DNA of 64,000 nt, taken from contig JAUKTV010000003.1 of the NCBI GenBank assembly GCA_030549205.1, positions 2,356,001 through 2,420,000 on the forward strand. Direction: 5' to 3'. Made by a program: the position numbers and the translations under genes. The notes beneath the pieces are model-generated. The model did no database searches. It was not told the DNA's origin and was given only the letters and a program-made list of their open reading frames with translations. Of the stretch, positions 1-9,894 are shown piece after piece. The first letter of the stretch is position 1, and every line of letters starts with the position of its first letter. The DNA is from Apiosordaria backusii (Eukaryota; Ascomycota; Sordariomycetes; Sordariales; Lasiosphaeriaceae).

Positions 1-2
1 GA

Positions 3-968
3 ACTCGTTCCCGCTCTCGTGAGCGCCGGGACAGAGACCGAGACAGAGACAGACGAGACAGAAGCCGCTCGCGCAACCGCAGCCGAGAGCGCGAAAAGGT
101 CAAGGACAACACGGACAAGGATGAAAAGGACACTAAACCGCACCGGGAACGGTCTCGCTCCCCGGCTTCCCTGGTTGCTCGGCCGCCTTCCCGCCTGAAC
201 CAGATAGAAAAGGAGGCGTGGAAGCAGGCCGAGGTGAAGAAGAGGGAGCAAGAAGCCAAGGCGTATCTTGCTGCGCAGAAGGAGGCGAGGGAGAAGGGGC
301 TGGATAATAATAATAGTGAGAGGAGGGCGGGCGGCGGGGAGAGGAGTCCGGAGGTGAAGAGGAGGGTGGAGAATGGTGATCGGTATCAGCCTGGTGAGCG
401 GGACCGGGACAGAGACAGGGAGAGGGATACTCGCGATCGGGATAGAGATCGTGATCGAGATAGGGATAGGGATAGGGATAGGGACCGCCGTGATCGGGAT
501 AGAGACAGAGACCGTGACCGGGAGCGGGACAGGATGGATTATAGGGGTGGAGATCGGTATGATGGTGATCGGGATCGTCCGAGGGAGAGGGACCGGGATA
601 GAGATCGTGACCGCGACAGAGACCGCGACCGCGACAGAGACCGCCGGAGGGATGACAGTCGGGATGCTAGACGGCGGAGTAGGTCGCGGAATCGCAGCCG
701 TGAGAGGGATAGGGATAGAGATCGAGATCGAGATCGGGACCGGGACAGGAGCCGTAATCGGGACAGGGATCGAGATCGGGACCGTGATTTCCGAAGGGAT
801 AGGGACAGGAGCAGGGAGAGAAGCCGGGAGAGGGACAGGGACCGTGATCGCAGCCGGAATCGTGACCGGGATCGTGATAGGAGCCGTGAGAGGGATAGGG
901 ACCGTGACAGAGATAGGAGCCGTACCCGGAGGGATCGTGATAGGCGACGGAGCAGAAGCCGGGGTTAG
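3..968 (+). CDS. RS/RD-rich splicing-type protein, C-terminal part (5' end outside window)
   Basis: The reading frame is open from the left edge (codons start at base 3) to a TAG at 966-968, so about 321 C-terminal residues are seen and the true start lies outside the window. The visible part begins with RS dipeptides, passes a charged helical stretch (around QIEKEAWKQAEVKKREQEAK, bases 200-265) and ends in about 190 residues dominated by RD, RE and RS pairs, closing with RRRSRSRG. Such RS/RD tails are typical of nuclear pre-mRNA splicing factors (SR-related proteins, PRP38-type or U1-70K-like tails), where phosphorylated arginine/serine runs mediate protein contacts. The domain that would identify the family is not in the window, so no specific name is given. 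The ATG at about base 234 is internal. The DNA itself is a degenerate purine-rich repeat (GAYMGN units), which explains the open frames in other phases. Confidence 0.8.
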   Translation, partial: TRSRSRERRDRDRDRDRRDRSRSRNRSREREKVKDNTDKDEKDTKPHRERSRSPASLVARPPSRLNQIEKEAWKQAEVKKREQEAKAYLAAQKEAREKGLDNNNSERRAGGGERSPEVKRRVENGDRYQPGERDRDRDRERDTRDRDRDRDRDRDRDRDRDRRDRDRDRDRDRERDRMDYRGGDRYDGDRDRPRERDRDRDRDRDRDRDRDRDRRRDDSRDARRRSRSRNRSRERDRDRDRDRDRDRDRSRNRDRDRDRDRDFRRDRDRSRERSRERDRDRDRSRNRDRDRDRSRERDRDRDRDRSRTRRDRDRRRSRSRG

Positions 969-1685
969 AAGCACCCGGCTGAGCGGCAGGACAAGAAGCA
1001 GCAGTTGCAATCAATGATGACTTTGGGGGGGCGGTGATCTCTGCGGCCAGGAGGTGAGAGGGGGGAGTGATGAATATAGGCCTGTGTATTCCTGTCGGCG
1101 TAAGAAGCGGGCAGCTGAGGTTGAACTTGAGAAGTGGGTGGGTGGGTTGAGTGGCATGGGATGGGAGGGACTGGATAGAGTGCGGCAGTATTGATATATA
1201 TATACCCCTTTTTGTAGAGTAATTGTAGATGAATCCTACTATTTCGGTGGATTATACTCTTGTTTCGACTACCAGGTGTGAGTGAAACTATAGACATCTG
1301 AATCGAAGAGAAAGCCACACGCGCATACGCTGAATACCCTCCTCCTGTACAATCATGTCAATAATTTACAAGGTGATATGCCGTGACTTTGGCATCCCCT
1401 AAAAACATGATACAAAGAAAAAGAGCCGCAGAACAACAACTTGGAAGAAAACAAGACAAACGCTGTTGTGCAATGTCTGTAGTGTGCTCAACGCTTCTTT
1501 TCCCCTTACTTACCAACCCTTGTTTCGTTGGTATCATTCTCGAATCAAAACAAAACATGAGCAAAAAACCCCAAATTAACCCAAATCTTTTTTCATACAT
1601 CATTACAGGTGTGTCAGATCTTCTTTCCCCTCAATAGAAAATCAACGCAAACATCCCCCCCATCCCATTAGTAACCCAACCATCA
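969..1685. other. Tail-to-tail intergenic region
   Basis: This is the 3' flank shared by the RS-rich gene (+) and the transporter gene (-). It holds a short TA run near 1192-1203 and otherwise only short chance ORFs. I see no RNA gene or conserved coding pattern; it should contain the two 3' UTRs. Confidence 0.6.
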
Positions 1686-3235
1686 TCAAGCCCCCTGCCC
1701 AATCTCCACCACGTCCTTCCCAGCACTAGGAGGAGCAACAGGCCCCCCGCTCCCATAAAGAAACCCAGCCACCAAAACCACAACCGTCACCACCACCAAC
1801 CCCATGATCAACGCCCTTTTCACAGCAGCTGGTAACCTCCCCGCCTCTTGCCCTGCCCCTTCTCCTTGGCTGAGAGGCGAGTAACTCCCCGCCACCCTCT
1901 CCCACAGCGACTTGGTATACACCCACACGCCCACAGAAATAGCAACGGTCTGCTCCCACCCAAGAGAGTAATACGCCAATCCCGCCGTGGCAATAGCATA
2001 CCCAACAAACTGAATCGGTGTGATGTTTGTGTTCCAGATCATGACCGAGATGATCACCAGTAGAATATTTTTGAGGATACCTGTCAGCGTCATGACCAAA
2101 CCCGAAGTTTTCCCAATCTATCCCCCCCCATTGTTAGCTCCCCATCTCCCTTCCAAGCAAAGAGGGTATTTATATGTGAACTTACCAAGAAAACACTCGA
2201 AACATTCAACATAAACGCCACCATCGCATTCAACACCAACAACCCCAACCCCGCCCTCCCCAAATCCGCAAAATCAAACCTGTTCGCCTCGCTCCCAATC
2301 GCCACAATGACATTCATCACCGCGCACACAGGAGCATAATAATACAAGCTCACCAGCGGGTCCATCTTCATGTCCTCCCCGCTGAGCAAAACCTGGATCA
2401 TGATCAACCTCATCGCTTCGAACACAATCCCGCCAACCTGGAACAAGAACCCTGCCATGGAAAAGTTGATTTCCCCTAGGGATGCGAGACCGACACCGGC
2501 GACGATGAAGAGGATGTTGAGGAAGCGCTTGAGAGAAGGTTCTTCTACCCCCCAGGCCCAGGCTGTGAGGAGGACCGCGACGGGGGCGGCGGCTTTGAGC
2601 ATTTGGATGAAGGCGACGGAGAGGTAGAGGTAGACCATGTTGCTGCAGACGAGGGAGGCGGAGTATAACAGCCCGATGGGGACGATGGCGCGGAGGTAGA
2701 TCCGGCCCGTCATTTTGACGTTTTTGCGGCCGTCGAGGAGGTGGGTGGTGCGGGCTAGGATTTGGGTTGCTACGGTGGCGAAGATGAGGTGCCAGCAGGT
2801 TAGGATGACGGCTGTTATCATGGAGATTAGTACAATGTTTTGGGGACGGTGTTGAGATATGTCAATGCAGGTTACGTACGGTATTCTGCAGGTGGGTGGT
2901 TAGCATATTGAACTAGCGATATGTAGATATATGTAAAAGAGAGAAGAATACGTACTAAACCCCCTCCCGTCAATCATCCATTTGTTGAACAAGATCGTCA
3001 AGTTCGAGAAGAAGATCCAGGCTCTGTTTGCAGTTTCCCAATGTCAGCTTCCAATGTTCGCGACGTTTGGCAATATCCTATGCGCCGCTATGACGTCTGG
3101 GAATCTTTCGTACAAGATGTAAAAGACGGGATGTAGCCCTCCCCGCTGAACAACCGGGCGCGGCTTCTCAGCCTCTGCCGCCTGAGGCTCAGGGTGCAAC
3201 TGCTGCCTCTCGACATCATCGTCGGCCGCGGCCAT
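1686..3235 (-). CDS. TPT/DUF250-family (DMT superfamily) sugar-phosphate/nucleotide-sugar type transporter
   Basis: Five exons on the minus strand give a 417-residue protein: 3235-3114, 3023-2956, 2885-2880, 2811-2186 and 2117-1686. All introns are GT-AG (90, 70, 68 and 68 nt). The third exon is only 6 nt, but it is needed to join GRGF to the conserved PVILTCWHL segment through KY. A cytosolic N-terminus (about 40 residues) is followed by roughly ten hydrophobic segments, including NLTILFNKW, ILTCWHLIFATVATQIL, a K-A-A-P-V motif in the middle and TPIQFVGYAIATAGLAYYSL near the end, a pattern typical of the triose-phosphate translocator family (SLC35-related, usually Golgi/ER in fungi). Such proteins exchange phosphorylated sugars or nucleotide sugars; the substrate cannot be told from sequence. 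The C-terminus has an extra predicted membrane helix (around ALIMGLVVVTVVVLVAGFLY). Confidence is high for the family, moderate for exact exon ends. Confidence 0.88.
2880..2885 (-). other. 6-nt microexon of the transporter gene
   Basis: The minus-strand hexamer AATACC lies between an acceptor (CTGCAG) and a strong donor (GTACGT). With it the flanking exons read ...GF-K-Y-P-V-I-L..., matching the family pattern. Without it the reading frame is kept, but two residues at a conserved position are lost. It is read from splice signals and protein continuity, not from transcripts. Confidence 0.75.
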
Positions 3236-5177
3236 CGAGTCCGGGAATCCGGGGTGTCTGTCTGTCTTATTTTCGGGGGAAGTCGGTACCGGGCGCCCGG
3301 GCGCAAGGTCACAACAAGAAAAACGTGGACTTCGGCTTCGAGGTTCCGGATCGTCAATTCCTCAGGTAGGTTTGCGATCGCGCAGGGGAGCGAGAGACAA
3401 CTGATTTGGATTTTGCGATCGAACAATCTTGTCGCAGCACGTAGTAATGCAAGGGAGGTGCTCAGCGCTGTTGGTGGTGGGGAGCCAACGAATAAAAAAG
3501 AATGTCGTTTCGTTGACGGTTGGCCTCAGTCGCGCGTTTTGCGTCGCTTTTCCCTTCTCAAGATTTGATAAAAAAAAGAAGAGGGGAAAGTAAACACCAA
3601 CGACCGTGGTCGAGAGAGCGAGAGAAAGTGAGAAGAGTGAGGTGAGGTTGTCGTGTGCAAAAGGGAGCCAACCAGCAACAAAATAATTGGGGAACAGGCC
3701 CAGCCAAATGGACGACGATGGGCGCGCATCCACTTGCTGAGCTGAGTGGTGCTGAGCCGTTCGCAACACCCCTGTCCCCCTGCCTTACAGAACCTCCCAG
3801 GTGTCACCAAAAAGGGCAACGCGCGCACAGCATCCAACAGCCGGGGGGGAGGGGGCGTTTTTTTCTGCTGCGGACCCTTTTCTTCGTCAGCCCAATCAAT
3901 CAACTCGGCTGCGGAACTAGACAACACTGAGCAAAAGGGGAGAGGGAGGTGAGATGGCGGAATGCGATGGGACGCGGGAATGGTGCAACCAGCAGGCACA
4001 CACAAGATCAATGTCGCATTGAGTAAGAAATCTGGACCGCATGCAGCAGGGGTTGGTCAAAAGGGGGACTGTAGTAAAACGATTGGGGGTTTATCCCTTC
4101 TCTTCAACACTATATGCATTGACGATATGTTCATCCGATTTTCTCTTCCCAGTTGTTTTCATCTGTCAACAAAAAAACTTGGGGATACCCTCATACATCC
4201 GCCGTGCCGGTTCCGGGATTCCCTTCTGGACAAAATTTCCATAGATAGCAGCAAGCGGGGTCCCTTGAAAATGGTAACCTGATAGGCGAGAAAAATAGCG
4301 GACTCCAGTGATCCGCAGATCAGCGGGGGCCCAAGAAGTCTTGATATCAACGACTTCTTGTTGTGTGAGTTAATTAACTGAAGATGTGATCCGTAAGAAC
4401 TAAGTGTCTAGGAATGATTTGCTGTTGACTCTGGTATCGTTGCGCAAAACTTTAAAGACCTCGAAATAACGTCAGCATTTGGGTCAGCTAGTTCATGCCT
4501 ATGATCAGGGGTAACCTGCCATTCCAAACGGGTCCCTCGATTCGTGATCAAGCCTCGGCGCCTGAATACGATAAACAACCAAAAATGCAACCTCTCTTTA
4601 CACTGGTAGACAGGCCTGCCGTGAGAATTTACGGTTTATAGTGAAACTCTAACGCTTCATTGCCTATATATCAAGATAGGCAGGTAGTGTACAAATCTCC
4701 AATCTCTGTGTTCTTTGTACCATCAAACTTTAAAAATCTCGGAAAATCCGACACCTTGGAGACCAGGTGTAATCTGCGTGACCTGTACAACTGTAGCATC
4801 TTGGAACTGGAACACTCATATCACAAACGCACGTTTACTTCTGCAACGTCGTACACCTTGTCTGACCATCATCAAAAGCTTCATCATTCCTTTCCTCATT
4901 TTGGTGCTTCACTGATGAGATGTGTCAAGTAAAAAGTATTTCCATACATCTATCCATTAATCCATTGACCCATGTCCATGTTCATGCCCATGCTAATCAT
5001 ATAAAACGCTTCGCTAGTGAGCGCTGCCCGCTGTGTCACTACCCATATCATCATGATCCAAGTTCAAGTAAAAAGGTCTGGCTTGCAATCCGCCTGTGGT
5101 ATATCCCAAAAACGCCCCAACACCGTCGCTACGTAAAAGTGCAAAAATGCAATGCCGAGTATGGCAAGCATGTTTGG
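3236..5177. other. Intergenic region upstream of the transporter and downstream of the deubiquitinase
   Basis: The side next to the transporter should hold its promoter and 5' UTR; the far side is the 3' flank of the deubiquitinase. Only short overlapping ORFs without protein-like character are present. A near-perfect palindrome is at 4332-4360. No RNA gene recognised. Confidence 0.55.
4332..4360. repeat. 29-bp near-perfect palindrome
   Basis: CAAGAAGTC and GACTTCTTG flank TTGATATCAA, itself a perfect palindrome, so the arms pair over 14 bp with a single bulged C at 4351. It could form a hairpin or be a dimeric protein-binding site; nothing in the sequence decides between these. Confidence 0.7.
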
Positions 5178-7217
5178 TCAATAGTCGCTATCATCGCCGT
5201 CCGGTAATGGTATCGCCGCCGCTTCTAATAATGGGGCATACTCTGCTGGTGTTGTGGGCGTCTCCGGGCTATTGACCTTTGAGAAGGTTACCGGTCCCTT
5301 GGTTTCCTCCTCCGGCACCTCCGGAGCTCCATCAGAGCCCCCAAGGTCTGTAGTCAGAGTCTGTTCGGGGTCGATACAGTCATAGAACAGCATAAATACG
5401 CCACCTTGGCCGAGAACTGTCTCCTCATCCACCTTGCTGACGTCTTCGTCGCTGAGGGACCACCACTGCTCATCGCGATCCTCCTCTTCTGGAGTCTCAC
5501 GAGTGATTGGCGTCGAGGGAGCATCGGCGGATGTGTCATTTTCGGAGGCGAGTTTGGGCGGTTCTTCTGCCACCGCACCTTCTTCCGGCGACGTTGGTGG
5601 AGACGACTTGGGGTGTTTCCGGAAGCAGACATAGTGGCCATTTTCATGCCGACCATAGTGGGCAACTACAGCGCGTAATGTGTAGATGGGACCAGTGATC
5701 CTGGATGTCCGGTCTCCTCCGGCTACCATCGAGGCTCGAGGATCTGTAACCCACTCCTCCTGATCTGAACTCAGATCCTGACCCGACACGCCTGCCGCGC
5801 TCCCGACACACCAAGGTCCTAGGTCCAACTCCATCGGGAACCGAACGCTTGCTCCATTCTTGTATAGCCGGCCGGTATGTTCGTCAAACACCGACCTGTT
5901 GATGTGGAAAACCAAGCTCTGTGGTGGCCGAGCAATGGATGTCTGCTTTGTCTTGGTAGATGTCTTCCACTGTGTCCGAGGGATATTACACTTCTTCAGT
6001 GTGTCATCTTTGAAATCGTCTTCCTCCAAGACTTCTTCAATGACTTGGATTCTTTCCGACAAGCCGGGGATATTGGCTCGCTCAAGGAGAGCCTGGAGGT
6101 TCTTGCGGGAGTTGAGCAAGGTGCATTTGGTACACTCGACATCCTGTATCGCCTCAAGGCTGGTGTAGGCATCCAGTCTCTCGTAAAGATCGTGCTCTAA
6201 CCGGGTTCCGAGGTTAAGGGTCAAACAGTTGAAGGGGATCATGTCCAGACCACTGCAGTAGCCGCAGGACACACAAGCTACACGCTGAGCGATGAGGCCT
6301 TCCAAAGGGTTTCTCGTCGTGCGAATGTCTTGTCCATACTTTGGCTGGCTCTCCATGCTGTGGTATCCGCTGTCGTCACTATGTTGGCTCGATGCCGAAT
6401 CGTCGCGTGACCAATCAAGCTCCAATGCCGGTGAATCATGAGGATTCTTCAAGCTTTTTGCAACTTCCTTACTGACTTGCTCGAGAAGCTTTGAAAAATA
6501 CTCCTGCGCGTCTTGTTGCTGCCAAGTGTTCATCTTCTTAAGTACCGCCGGCGTCCCCAGCGTCCTGCCGTTGTTCGAAAGGTTGTTGAGATCCAGAATC
6601 AGCTTGTGGAGCTTACTGATGGTAAAACTGTCGGCGGAACTCATCGCTGAAGAAACTGTTGAAAGGTATCCCGGGAAAGGCTTCAGAGACGCGAGTCCTT
6701 GAAGAATACTGTTCTGGAAACATGAATTGTCCATGTTGAGAAGCCCCGGGGGTTGGTCGGGCAAGCTCTTGCGTCCCACACTCAGGGCTGCGGCCGACAA
6801 GGTAGTCAGACTCTTACGCCCGGCTTCTAGGCCCGAGTGCAATATTCCTGACGCAATTTCCAGGCCCAACATCTTCTTGAGTACATCACTCTTGGCTTCG
6901 TAAGTAGCTGGTCTGTCGGCAGACAGAGGTCGCGGGAAAAGGGAGGGGTTAAAGAAGTCGTCCATGGCGTAGAGAAGTTGTGATGGAATGATGGACACCA
7001 AAAGCCTCCAAACAAGTTGTGAAAATGCAGGAACTCTTCCTCGTCGTTTGGCAGTCTGGTAAATCCAACTGATGAGAAGAAGGACAATAGTTGCAACAAC
7101 GCCTATGGGGCCAAGAGTGCGCTCTCTCAGCTGTCGCAAAGAGGAATGCTGTTGTGAATCAAGACCAACGCGGCTTTCCACTTGGCCCAGTATGCGCCGG
7201 TATGTGTCGGTACTCAT
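5178..7217 (-). CDS. USP-family ubiquitin carboxyl-terminal hydrolase with N-terminal membrane anchor
   Basis: An intronless gene of 679 residues. The start is taken at the ATG at 7217; the frame is open further upstream, but only with non-ATG codons. A single hydrophobic segment at about residues 36-56 (VVATIVLLLISWIY) is followed by basic residues, suggesting membrane anchoring with a cytosolic catalytic domain. This layout is known for yeast Ubp1 (ER) and USP30 (mitochondrial outer membrane). The Cys box is at about residues 158-173 (GLLNMDNSCFQNSILQ, Cys166) and the His box at about 519-533 (AHYGRHENGHYVCF, His528), followed by WWSLSD. Two CxxC pairs (around CVSCGYC and CTKC) fit the USP zinc site in the fingers. 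The enzyme should remove ubiquitin from membrane-associated substrates. The C-terminus is a proline/glutamate-rich tail with no domain seen. The Cys box is unusual in having Asp-Asn-Ser-Cys where most members have Gly-Asn-Thr-Cys. Confidence 0.9.
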   Translation of the reverse strand: MSTDTYRRILGQVESRVGLDSQQHSSLRQLRERTLGPIGVVATIVLLLISWIYQTAKRRGRVPAFSQLVWRLLVSIIPSQLLYAMDDFFNPSLFPRPLSADRPATYEAKSDVLKKMLGLEIASGILHSGLEAGRKSLTTLSAAALSVGRKSLPDQPPGLLNMDNSCFQNSILQGLASLKPFPGYLSTVSSAMSSADSFTISKLHKLILDLNNLSNNGRTLGTPAVLKKMNTWQQQDAQEYFSKLLEQVSKEVAKSLKNPHDSPALELDWSRDDSASSQHSDDSGYHSMESQPKYGQDIRTTRNPLEGLIAQRVACVSCGYCSGLDMIPFNCLTLNLGTRLEHDLYERLDAYTSLEAIQDVECTKCTLLNSRKNLQALLERANIPGLSERIQVIEEVLEEDDFKDDTLKKCNIPRTQWKTSTKTKQTSIARPPQSLVFHINRSVFDEHTGRLYKNGASVRFPMELDLGPWCVGSAAGVSGQDLSSDQEEWVTDPRASMVAGGDRTSRITGPIYTLRAVVAHYGRHENGHYVCFRKHPKSSPPTSPEEGAVAEEPPKLASENDTSADAPSTPITRETPEEEDRDEQWWSLSDEDVSKVDEETVLGQGGVFMLFYDCIDPEQTLTTDLGGSDGAPEVPEEETKGPVTFSKVNSPETPTTPAEYAPLLEAAAIPLPDGDDSDY

Positions 7218-7987
7218 TGTCAGGGCGATGTGTTGTGTTCGTGATCGGCGAGCGGCCAGTGTCAATGCTGGTAGTCTCGGTGCTGGCGCAAACGACACAA
7301 GACGGCGAACTGACAGATTTGCGGAATCATGCAGCGGGTAGTGTGAGGCTTAACGAGCGAGTATAAGTATTTCCATGACCTCGGGCGCGCAAGAGATATT
7401 CGGTCAACCTCCAGGCTCCATCCGTGGAGGCTTGAAAAAGCTGTGGTTGTCAAATGCAAAAGCCAGAAGTCAGCATGTGGAAAAGGGCAAGTGGCAGGGG
7501 GGAGACAGCTTGGCATCGTTCCTCAGTTGACAAGAGCCCCCATCTGACGCCAGCAATTGGCCGCCTGAGTGGTGGGGCAGTCGCAAGCCTTCAATGCTTT
7601 CGTCTGGTGCTCCAAGGCCATGATTGTTGTCGCCTTGAATGGCATTGAGGTCACTTTGTCTCCATTTTCTGCAAGCAACCAGTTCCAAAACACATGCAAA
7701 ACTCAAACCTTCTTCCATTTCTGTCTGGTTTGGTTCAGCCCCATTTTCCATTTTCTGGGGAGCAGGGATGCTAGCAGCGCCAAATGCTCCATCCCTGCAA
7801 TGTCGAGCACAACGACCCCACTCAAAAATTCAAGCTTTGGCAAGAAAATACCATCGATAAGGAAATTCCGCCCGCCGATAAACACCCAGATATCACCGTC
7901 ATCACCAATCACCCTTCAGACTCCCACTTTTGCTGCATAACTCTGCCCTGCCTGCTGCTAAAATTCAGTCTGTGAAATACCTCCAAA
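7218..7987. promoter_or_regulatory. Divergent promoter region between the deubiquitinase and ALB1
   Basis: The two genes are transcribed away from each other from this 770-bp region, so it should hold both promoters and both 5' UTRs. CT-rich tracts lie upstream of the ALB1 start. No TATA box or named site can be assigned with confidence. Confidence 0.5.
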
Positions 7988-8654
7988 ATGGCCAAACCAA
8001 CAATCTCCAAGGGCAAGAAAGGTATTTCCCCCCATATTTCATTTCCCCCCGCCTCACCGAATGTTCAAACCAAAAGCACTTCAACGATACTAACCTTCAA
8101 CCCTTCCCAGGCCCATCAAAACACTCCCGCGCCTCCCGCCGCGAAGAGCCCATAGACATCAACACCGACAAGTCCCTCAAAACCGCCCTCCCCCCCTCAT
8201 CTCAACCGACCACCACCGCCCCGCCGTCCTCGCCGCCCAGCTCGCCTCCTCCGTCTCCAAACCCACCCGCAAAACCGGCCGGAAAGCCCAGCTCAGCTCC
8301 AGAGCTCGCAAGCGCCAAGAAAGAAGCATGGACATGGCCGAGGCCGTCATGGAGCGCACCCTCAAAAAAGTAGAAAAGAGCAAGGGGCACGCCAAGGTGA
8401 TCAACAGCCGGAGGAAACCGTGGGAGGAGATCAACAATGACGTCTTTGGTGAGGAGGAAAAGGCCAAGAAGCTCACAAGAAAACAGCTGGAGAAGCAGAG
8501 GGAGGATGAGATTGTGAAAAAGTTCTTTGAGGAAGGGGTGGTGGTGGAGAAGGACGAGGATGGGAATGTGGAGATGGAGGGGGCGGCGAAGGCGCAACAA
8601 CAACAACAACCGCAGATACAGTCGGTGCGTGCGATGGAGGAGGAGGTTTTGTAG
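7988..8654 (+). CDS. ALB1: Alb1-like ribosome biogenesis protein (apparent frameshift)
   Basis: Exon 1 (7988-8021, MAKPTISKGKK) joins exon 2 (8111-8654) across an 89-nt GT-AG intron. The start of exon 2 encodes SKHSRASRR and DINTDKSLK, the conserved Alb1 N-terminus. The rest (HRPAVLAAQ, RKAQLSSRARKRQERS, AEAVMERTLKKVEKSKGHA, NSRRKPWEEIN) is in a different frame. The switch falls at a run of seven C at 8190-8196, where one more C would make a continuous 192-residue protein. In yeast, Alb1 is a shuttling pre-60S factor that acts with Arx1 in nuclear export of the large ribosomal subunit. The very basic composition and short length fit. The C-terminal part (from about 8440) is acidic and glutamine-rich. 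As given the frame is broken; an assembly or read error in the C run is likelier than a real null, because both halves are well conserved. Confidence 0.85.
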
Positions 8655-9894
8655 GGCGGCGGTTGGGCAAAAAAGAAAAAGTGAATGACAGGCGTTATGG
8701 GTTATGCATCAAACCTTTAAGCTCCTTCAGCTTTTATTACAAAGAGTTGCTCTGAGAGTGTGGCTAAGTATTGGACCTGCCAACAAGCAGCAGCAGGTCG
8801 ATATGAAGGAAATTGCGAAAAAAAGAGAGCATATAGGAAGACGTCGGGGTGTATGATGTCTCGAAGCAGCAGGACAAATGGTCATTGTGATAGTTTTGAT
8901 ACCCCAAACGAAAAAAAGATCTGATTTCTCCCTATGATGAGGAACTGGATGTTTCTTGTGAATTCAATGATGTTACGCGCCACAATTTTTTCCTTTCTGA
9001 TAGCTGGGTTTTATTCTGTTCTCTCCAAGATATGTCAAGGATAACCTATCATGAGCCCCTTCCTCTACCTCTTCAGCGTCGAACGACTTCTCACATGCTA
9101 CCTTTTTATATACCACCAAGCAAACTCACACTCATGACGCCACGGCGCGCATCCTCCCCAAAACAGGGGTCCAAACGTACCAACCAAGCCATCAGCCGCC
9201 ATCGTGCCCTTTCCCCCTCCAAGATCTAACCCTCCCCCCTTCTTTTGCAAAAGGTTCAAAAATTCGGGCCCACGTTCTCCTTTTCACATTCTATCCTCAG
9301 AACAATTATTCTCAATTATTCGAACCAAACAACTATCTGACAATCCCCCCCATGCCGCGGGTGGTAGTTTCTAAATACAAACCCATGAATCGAAACCCAC
9401 CCACTTCAAGCAAGACCCTGATCGGCAACAAGCGATTAATATGACGTATTATCCCGACAACACAACGAACGAACAAGGCAACACACGCCCAACGAATGAA
9501 TATAGCAGAAAAAAAAGCATGACCTAATAAAACCCAGATATTCCACTTCCATAAAGACATAATCGTCAATCATCTTTCCTCTTCGAAAATAACGTCATGT
9601 CCTACTAACTCCCAAAAGAACAAAAAATAGGTATGATATACACTTTCCACTCCCAAAAAATCATTACATATCCCTGTTAGGCTTTTTGGTTCTGTGGCCC
9701 GTTTTCCATATTCCCTTTTTCTGTTCTTTCACTCTTGTCTCATCGAAGAGATCTTGTCTCATCAGGCGTATCTTGCCTCACATCGGATAGAGTACCCGAC
9801 CGACCCCGTTGTGAATGACGAACATAGCGACAATGACGTCCAGCTTCGAAGTCGACTTCTTTTTCAAACAATTTTCATCACAATCATCAAATCA
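8655..9894. other. Tail-to-tail intergenic region between ALB1 and the bZIP gene
   Basis: The 3' flanks of both genes. AT-rich stretches alternate with C-rich runs; no open frame with protein-like content, RNA gene or clear repeat was recognised. Confidence 0.55.

Noticed and set aside
373..1017. 214-codon plus-strand frame of Ile/Gly/Thr repeats
   Set aside because: It is the shifted translation of the RD-repeat DNA of the RS-rich gene.
8328..8654. Separate 108-residue gene starting at the ATG at 8328
   Set aside because: It is the C-terminal part of ALB1; upstream sequence in the same frame is conserved family sequence and the apparent start results from the frameshift.
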